A DNA stretch of 64,000 nucleotides from an uncultured Myxococcales bacterium (GTDB lineage Bacteria; Myxococcota_A; UBA9042; CAIXZC01), in assembly GCA_903895725.1 (NCBI GenBank), contig CAITUV010000064.1:22678-86677 (forward strand). The letters run 5' to 3'. Below the pieces are notes generated by a model, which did not search any database, was not told the DNA's origin, and saw only the letters and a list, made by a program, of their open reading frames with translations. Position 1 is the stretch's first letter. The number at the start of each line of letters is the position of its first letter. Of the stretch, positions 59,553 to 64,000 are shown piece after piece. Both the position numbers and the translations under genes were made by a program.

Positions 59553-59816
59553 ATGGCCACCAGGCGATTCCGATCCTCGTTCCCCTTCCTCCAGGCTCAC
59601 CGGGACGAGTCGATCCTCCTCTGCCCCCACTCCGACCAGGTGACGACCCTCGGGGACTGTCTCCGATGCCCCAGGGGGAACTGGGCCTGCGACCCCTTCG
59701 TGGAGATGGTACGGACCTACCGGGCAGCCCTCGGGGATCCGGAGTGGGAGGAAATCCCGGATTCCGTCGTCCACACCTCCCTCTTCCAGGATCCCGGATG
59801 GGGGAGGACGCCATGA
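59553..59816 (+). CDS. Small hypothetical protein with Cys motif
   Basis: The 87-residue protein has LLCPHSDQVTTLGDCLRCPR followed by NWACDPF, four Cys that could bind zinc. It starts 1 bp after the upstream stop and overlaps the next gene by ATGA. No family is recognised. Confidence 0.6.
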   Translation: MATRRFRSSFPFLQAHRDESILLCPHSDQVTTLGDCLRCPRGNWACDPFVEMVRTYRAALGDPEWEEIPDSVVHTSLFQDPGWGRTP

Positions 59817-60193
59817 CGCCCCGTAACTGGAAACCCTCTGTGGACGAGAAGGACGGCTGGGGAGGGAGGTGGCCCATCCCGAACTGGGAACCGGAATCCC
59901 TTCCCCCCTGGAACCGTCCGTCGTGCAAGGTGGTCACCCCGGAGAGGACCATCGAAACCATCGACTACGAGGAGGGGTTCCGCGAAGCCGTGTCCGCGGC
60001 CTACGCCAACAAGGGCATCGAGATCGTCCTCGTGGAGCCCGGACGGCGGGACCTGGTCTTCGTGGTCGGGCAGGACGGGGGCCTCAGGACACACGGAAGA
60101 GCCGGCCGGGATGACGAATCTGGGGAGCGTATGACCAGTTTTCTGAGACAGATGCCGATGACGGGGTATAAGAGTGGGAGGGAGTCGGAATGA
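59813..60193 (+). CDS. Small hypothetical protein
   Basis: The 126-residue protein begins at the ATG overlapping the previous stop. It has a Trp/Pro-rich N-terminus (WGGRWPIPNWEPESLPPW) and an alpha/beta segment (FREAVSAAYANKGIEIVLVE). No recognised domain. It is part of the same coupled run. Confidence 0.55.
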   Translation: MTPRNWKPSVDEKDGWGGRWPIPNWEPESLPPWNRPSCKVVTPERTIETIDYEEGFREAVSAAYANKGIEIVLVEPGRRDLVFVVGQDGGLRTHGRAGRDDESGERMTSFLRQMPMTGYKSGRESE

Positions 60194-60281
60194 CGACCTC
60201 CGGAACCGGCCGGTTCGAGTGCGCGTGATGGACAACCAGCCCGAGGCAGGGGTCTGCTCTGCTTCGGCAAAGGAGGAAACG

Positions 60282-60593
60282 ATGCAAGGAAATCAGGAGT
60301 CGAGGGCCGGTGCGGTCATCCACCTGGCTGACGGCAGGACGGGCATGCCCCTGTCCGTCTCGGTCCGCCAGGGCGAACTGCAGCGTCCCCGTAGGTATCA
60401 TCCGCTGGACATGGCCTATGCCGGGGTGGAGGTGCTCGACCAGGACCGGTGGCACTTCCGGTGTGCCTTCTGCGCCCAGTTCTGGAGCCCGAACTACCCG
60501 TCCCACAGCAGGCGCATGCCGAGAAGGTACTGGCAGTGCCCGAACGGGTGCAACAAGGACGCCGGTGCATCGGGCACCGCGACCGGGAGGTAG
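60282..60593 (+). CDS. Small zinc-ribbon-like protein
   Basis: The 103-residue protein starts at the ATG at 60282, behind a strong AAAGGAGG. CAFC and CPNGC, 26 residues apart, form a possible zinc ribbon near the C-terminus. It is probably an element protein of unknown role. Confidence 0.6.
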   Translation: MQGNQESRAGAVIHLADGRTGMPLSVSVRQGELQRPRRYHPLDMAYAGVEVLDQDRWHFRCAFCAQFWSPNYPSHSRRMPRRYWQCPNGCNKDAGASGTATGR

Positions 60594-60599
60594 GGCGAC

Positions 60600-60812
60600 A
60601 TGGAACTGCTTGAAGAAAGAGAATGCGTTGCCCGGGCTACCAGGGCGTACGGTCAGTACTGCAGGTACCACGGGATCATCTTCGCCCAGCCGTCGAACAG
60701 CAGCCGCCTCGACGACGAGGGCATCGTCCACCTGGTCAACGGCAAGGGACCACTGGCCAGGTACAAAGTGCTCCCCTCAGGAAGGCTCCGGAGGCTGGAG
60801 TCGAGGGACTGA
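60600..60812 (+). CDS. Small hypothetical protein
   Basis: The 70-residue protein lies 6 bp after the zinc-ribbon-like gene, with GGAGG about 10 nt upstream. It is basic, with YGQYCRYHGIIFAQP and YKVLPSGRLRRLES. No family is recognised. It closes the rightward operon; the next 260 bp show no convincing gene. Confidence 0.5.
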   Translation: MELLEERECVARATRAYGQYCRYHGIIFAQPSNSSRLDDEGIVHLVNGKGPLARYKVLPSGRLRRLESRD

Positions 60813-61073
60813 ACGACGGGTTCGTCCTCCAGAAGGGACCATCCTGCCCCTCCCCCCATAGGACGGCCTCGGGCTGAATGTCCGTTGGAGACCGTCCGAC
60901 TCGACCTGTATGCGACCAGGAGCGGCTGGTAGGACATCCTCCAGCACGGACCAGGAGCGCATGCAACAGCCTGAGGGAAGGAGATGGTGTGTTCGCACAG
61001 GAGCCAGAACATGCCCCACGTCTCAACGTCCCCGGCCACACTACTGGGCAGGAGCCGGCCCCGCTGAGGCATC

Positions 61074-62033
61074 TCACTTAGAAACGGACTTGGCGCAACG
61101 GAAACCAACGAACACCAGGCGGACTGACGGTTCGGAACGCCCACGATGGGCGCAGCGGAGCACCTCTGCCCCGTCGTACCAACTCCCTCCTCTCCTGAGC
61201 TTGTACGCAGAAGGCAGTGAGTTCCACGGATTCGCCGGTGAGGAGTTCGAATAGAAGTTGGCGTCGTACCAGTCTGCGACCCATTCCGAGACGTTGCCGG
61301 CCATGTCGCATAGCCCCTCTGTGCTTTTCCCCTCGGCCTTGGAACACACGGGCCATGTCCTGCCCTTTCCACATCCAACTCCGCTGTGGTTCATGACGGC
61401 GAAGAAGCAGTGCGCGGCCGTGCCAATCCAAGGATATAGACGGTGTTCCGTGCCCCGCGCTGCCCGCTCCCATTCGGCTTCGGTCGGCAGCCTCTTGCCA
61501 GCCCACTCACAGTAGGTCCGAGCCTGAAACCAGTCGACACAGTTGACGGGATGGCTGTCTCGTTGGCGACGCTTCCAGTTGCAGTCGCCGACTATGGCTT
61601 CCACAACCGGTGGAGTGCATGCCGCCGCATCCACGCACTGCCGATACTCAGCGACTGTCACTTCGTGCTCGTCCATCAGGAACTCGTCGAGGAGGACCTC
61701 GTGTTCAGGACGCTCGTCGAACTGACACTCCTCATCGTCAGCCAGGTTGCACCCCATGGTGAACTGCCCGCCGGGGATTTTCATCATCTCTGGGGAAGGT
61801 TGTTGGGGCTTGTCCACTGCGACCGGAACGCTCTTGTCCTTGCCTCCGCTCTTCCGGTCTTTTTTCAGTCGTGCGACCTCCTCAGGATACAGGCACTTCC
61901 CGTCGTACCATATCTTGATACCCTTGCACTGCGGCTCATCCAACGGGCGAGCGAGGACCTCTGGAGAGAAACCACCAATAGCGAGCAGGTTGAACAAGCA
62001 CATCAACCCCCAACTGACCGGTTCGATCTTCAT
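61074..62033 (-). CDS. Exported SUMF1/FGE-fold protein, likely non-catalytic
   Basis: The 319-residue protein has a signal peptide (about 1-29) and a SUMF1-type domain (about 83-317): MMKIPGGQFTMGCNL, HEVTVAEYRQCVDA, HPVNCVDWFQARTYCEWAGK, RLPTEAEWERAARG, GLCDMAGNVSEWV and GFRCAKS. True FGE needs a Cys pair in the last segment (CxxxxC); here only the second is present (AEVLRCAHRG), so formylglycine formation is unlikely. Non-enzymatic SUMF1 proteins can bind ligands or partners. ATGA couples it to the upstream SUMF1 gene. It is convergent to the small-ORF operon. Confidence 0.85.
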   Translation of the reverse strand: MKIEPVSWGLMCLFNLLAIGGFSPEVLARPLDEPQCKGIKIWYDGKCLYPEEVARLKKDRKSGGKDKSVPVAVDKPQQPSPEMMKIPGGQFTMGCNLADDEECQFDERPEHEVLLDEFLMDEHEVTVAEYRQCVDAAACTPPVVEAIVGDCNWKRRQRDSHPVNCVDWFQARTYCEWAGKRLPTEAEWERAARGTEHRLYPWIGTAAHCFFAVMNHSGVGCGKGRTWPVCSKAEGKSTEGLCDMAGNVSEWVADWYDANFYSNSSPANPWNSLPSAYKLRRGGSWYDGAEVLRCAHRGRSEPSVRLVFVGFRCAKSVSK

Positions 62034-63415
62034 TTCTGTTTTCCTGTGGGGTCCCCTGCGCAGCGGAAACCGAGGTCAGCCCTCCTCACCTGGAAATGGT
62101 CAGTTCCGCGAGTGTGGGCGGTGAACGTCTTGCGGTCAGGCATCTCCCAGCTTGCGCCCCGATTCACCTTCAACGAGCCGCCTTCGAGAGTCCGCCCATC
62201 ATCGTACGCCGCGTAGTCCGAGGAAACCCACTCGCGAACATTGCCCCCCATGTCGAGCGCCCCACACCAACTTCTGTCCGACTGCATCGCACCGCATGGG
62301 ACAGTCCCGGCCGGAAGGCAAACGCCGCGTTCATCCGAAGCAACGTGTGTCAACGAGCAATCCGGTGGCTTGTCCCCCCAGGGGTAGTCTGGATGTGCCA
62401 CACCTCTTGCCGCCACCTCCCACTCGACCTCCGTTGGCAGCCGCCATCCCCGGAACGCGCAATAAGCAGCCGCATCAGTCCAGCTCACGCAGTTGACCGG
62501 ATGGTGCTCCCTGCCCGTGACCAGCCAGTTGCAGTTCTCGCCAGTGTTCGGCTCAGGACAAGCCCCCGCCCCTACGCACTCACCGTAGTCGTCGACTGAG
62601 ACCTCCGTCCGATCGATGAAATACGGCCTGACCTTCGCAAGGAATCCTGACCGTTCATCACCGAAACACCTGGCGTCATCCGGCTGACAGCCGATGGGAT
62701 AGGTTCCTCCGCTAATGGTCACCATCCCACTCGCCTCCAAGTCCACCGACACGATGTCTGCAGAGCCCCCCGCAGGTCCGGAGAGGGTCTCTGGTCCGGA
62801 CACATCCCGGGCGTTGGTCGACAGAGGCACATCCGAAGGTCGATCGTTGGAGGTGACATCTCGCTCGACACCAGCCGAATGAGACCCTCCTTCCATCTCT
62901 ATCTTCTGGCTTCGCCCTTTGGGCCTGATCGCGAGCCCCTGTGCATCTGCCTGCGGGCTCTCTGCTCCCTTCCCCGGAGGCGGAGCGTCGCTCTGGGAGC
63001 CAGGACTCTTCACGTTCCTTTCCGTTGGCACCGACACGGCCAACCGTGCCGCCTGTCCGCCCTCCCCGCCCTCGGGCGATAAGGCGGCAGCGCTTCCAGA
63101 TCGTTCGTCGGTTCCTGCTTCAGGGTTCTCCCTGTCGTCCCATGGTCGCCACCAGAACAGCGACCCGACGAGAACGATGGCCGCCAGAACCACAGCGATC
63201 CGAACTGCTTCTCTCCTCTGCCTGGAGAGGGATGGCTGAGCCTCACCTCCCGTCATCTGCAAACCGAGGCTTTCATCCCGGTGGTCAGGAGAAGCCTGGG
63301 CCGGGGAGAGTCTTACCGGCTCAGCGGTGTCGGTTGTGAGCGAGGCGACGTCCGCCTGCAATGCGTCGAAAGCTCTTCGGTCGGTCGGGCCGAGGCTCGT
63401 CGTCTCTGTGCGCAC
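62030..63415 (-). CDS. Membrane-anchored SUMF1/FGE-fold protein, likely non-catalytic
   Basis: The C-terminal part is a SUMF1 domain: SGGTYPIGCQPDD, DRTEVSVDDYGECVGAGACP, HPVNCVSWTDAAAYCAF, RLPTEVEWEVAARG, ALDMGGNVREWVSSDY and DLGFRCAG. Both FGE catalytic Cys positions are lost (PDRKTFTAHTRG). One membrane helix (VRIAVVLAAIVLVGSLFWW) and a long disordered linker precede it. The start is uncertain: a GTG at 63415 (AGGAA upstream) keeps a coding-looking stretch (RAFDALQADVASLTTD); the first in-frame ATG is 63256; the frame stays open to 63562, but that part looks non-coding. A small ORF overlaps in another frame. Confidence 0.75.
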   Translation of the reverse strand: MRTETTSLGPTDRRAFDALQADVASLTTDTAEPVRLSPAQASPDHRDESLGLQMTGGEAQPSLSRQRREAVRIAVVLAAIVLVGSLFWWRPWDDRENPEAGTDERSGSAAALSPEGGEGGQAARLAVSVPTERNVKSPGSQSDAPPPGKGAESPQADAQGLAIRPKGRSQKIEMEGGSHSAGVERDVTSNDRPSDVPLSTNARDVSGPETLSGPAGGSADIVSVDLEASGMVTISGGTYPIGCQPDDARCFGDERSGFLAKVRPYFIDRTEVSVDDYGECVGAGACPEPNTGENCNWLVTGREHHPVNCVSWTDAAAYCAFRGWRLPTEVEWEVAARGVAHPDYPWGDKPPDCSLTHVASDERGVCLPAGTVPCGAMQSDRSWCGALDMGGNVREWVSSDYAAYDDGRTLEGGSLKVNRGASWEMPDRKTFTAHTRGTDHFQVRRADLGFRCAGDPTGKQK

Positions 63416-63498
63416 ACGGACTTCCTGAGCAGGATCACCTGGAGAACCAGGACCATCACCACGAGCACGCCGACGACCACGAGCAGCGCCTCGACCAT
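63313..63498 (-). CDS. Small single-pass membrane protein or frameshifted N-terminus of the SUMF1 gene
   Basis: The 61-residue ORF has the best ribosome site of the locus (GGAAGGAGGTGCGGTC before the ATG at 63498) and begins MVEALLVVVGVLVVMVLVLQ, a clear membrane helix. After the helix it becomes Arg/Ser-rich and unlike a real protein, just where the overlapping SUMF1 frame begins to look coding. Either it is a small membrane protein, or the SUMF1 gene starts here and shifts frame near 63415. Confidence 0.45.
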   Translation of the reverse strand: MVEALLVVVGVLVVMVLVLQVILLRKSVCAQRRRASARPTEELSTHCRRTSPRSQPTPLSR

Positions 63499-63605
63499 GA
63501 CCGCACCTCCTTCCGTGTACCGGGATGGTCGTACGTGACCATCCGCTCTCCATGGGAAGCACCAGACTACCCCGGGTGCACTACGATGTCCAGCACGAGG
63601 AGGCC

Positions 63606-63818
63606 ATGGACATCCACCTGGTCGTGAACCGGAACATCCTGAAGCTGGCCGGGCGCAAGAAGTGGAGCATCAACCTGCTCGCCGACTTCGCCGGGATCTC
63701 CCGCGGCTACCTGTCCACCCTCCTTCGCGGGAAGAAGAGCCCCACCCTCCGGACCCTGGAGAAGATCGCCAACGCGCTGGAGGTCGAGGTTGGGGAACTG
63801 TTCGGCGGCGAGAAGTAG
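63606..63818 (+). CDS. Cro/CI-family HTH transcriptional regulator
   Basis: The 70-residue protein is a single HTH_3 domain: KWSINLLADFAGISRGYLSTLLRGKKSP then LRTLEKIANALEVEVGELF. The ATG at 63606 has GAGGAGG directly upstream; longer in-frame starts (63552, 63525) lack a site. It is divergent from the SUMF1 pair, so it may control that operon or act as the element's repressor. Confidence 0.85.
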   Translation: MDIHLVVNRNILKLAGRKKWSINLLADFAGISRGYLSTLLRGKKSPTLRTLEKIANALEVEVGELFGGEK

Positions 63819-63963
63819 TGGGGCAGTCCCCCGCTGCGTGGCACAACCACAATCCTCGGCTTGGGCTCTCACCAGAACGGCCCCGGGGATTTCTCACATG
63901 ACGATACCACCCACGGTCGGGATCGGCCGATCGGCACTGCCCGGGCCGTGTAGCCGGGTTCTC

Positions 63964-64000
63964 ACCTGAAGTAGACCACCTGCAAGATGGCGTAGACACA
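63964..64000 (-). CDS. Possible C-terminal end of a gene entering from the right
   Basis: On the minus strand the last 37 bases read CVYAILQVVYFR and a TGA stop at 63964-63966, hydrophobic and plausible as a protein end, but only 12 codons are visible. The 145 bp between it and the HTH gene shows nothing clear. Confidence 0.2.

Noticed and set aside
63670..63999. A 109-residue minus-strand frame over the HTH gene
   Set aside because: It is antisense to a clear HTH_3 protein and reads as Arg/Ser-rich low complexity.

Overview
The window is high-GC bacterial DNA that reads as a Myxococcota / 'deltaproteobacterial' chromosome (probably from an uncultured lineage). Lineage clues visible in the sequence are MYXO-CTERM-like sorting tails on two secreted proteins, an AgmX/GltJ-type zinc-ribbon + GYF + TonB-like protein, a DUF4388-J-domain fusion, and many Cys/Asp-rich MopE-like lipoproteins. 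Genes are tightly packed, ATGA overlaps are common, and several start sites sit behind good sigma70-type promoters.

Layout. (1) 1-5.2 kb: secreted and lipoprotein genes (a truncated Cys-rich lipoprotein, a YkgJ-type cysteine-cluster protein, a lipoprotein with an SxGCQ motif, a cupin, a CARDB protein). (2) 5.2-19.2 kb: housekeeping and envelope genes: an orphan rplC, agmX-dapF, ftsE-ftsX-envC, a DUF4388/DnaJ protein, a MepA-type endopeptidase, and a lepB-NUDIX-AMMECR1-lipoprotein-outer membrane protein run. (3) 19.5-41.6 kb: an extracellular-protein region with a 2869-residue Ca-binding-repeat lipoprotein ending in a Gly-rich beta-helix-like segment, a 1353-residue relative ending in a fibrinogen-like domain, a ZU5 lipoprotein, an FG-GAP/ASPIC-UnbV lipoprotein and a TSP3 protein. 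A fused aspartokinase-DAP decarboxylase (lysAC) lies among them. (4) 41.8-53.3 kb: two linked membrane proteins that share an RNxTxGHG domain, a duplicated lipocalin pair around a DUF6438 lipoprotein, an aminotransferase, a somatomedin-B-like/MYXO-CTERM protein, and a deacetylase-methyltransferase-WecG polysaccharide operon. (5) 53.6-64 kb: an integrated mobile element that begins at the 3' half of a CAT-anticodon tRNA. It carries a tyrosine integrase, two AlpA-like regulators, a zinc-finger protein, a large replication-like protein, a solo IS66 Orf2 (TnpB)-like protein, several small ORFs, two SUMF1-fold proteins that lack full FGE catalytic cysteines, and a Cro/CI regulator.

The intergenic spaces hold distinctive repeats: a composite element whose two arms are built from a 9-bp repeat (two copies, 27 kb apart), a 51-bp x 8 minisatellite upstream of the fibrinogen-domain gene, and 33-bp and 34-bp arrays. 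The best candidates for something undescribed are the 9-bp-arm element, the paired RNxTxGHG membrane proteins, and the mobile element with its IS66-Orf2-like and degenerate RecA-like proteins.

Functional links: dapF and lysAC supply meso-diaminopimelate and lysine; FtsEX-EnvC and MepA act on the peptidoglycan built from it; LepB processes the many exported proteins. Family assignments come from motif recognition only, with no database search.
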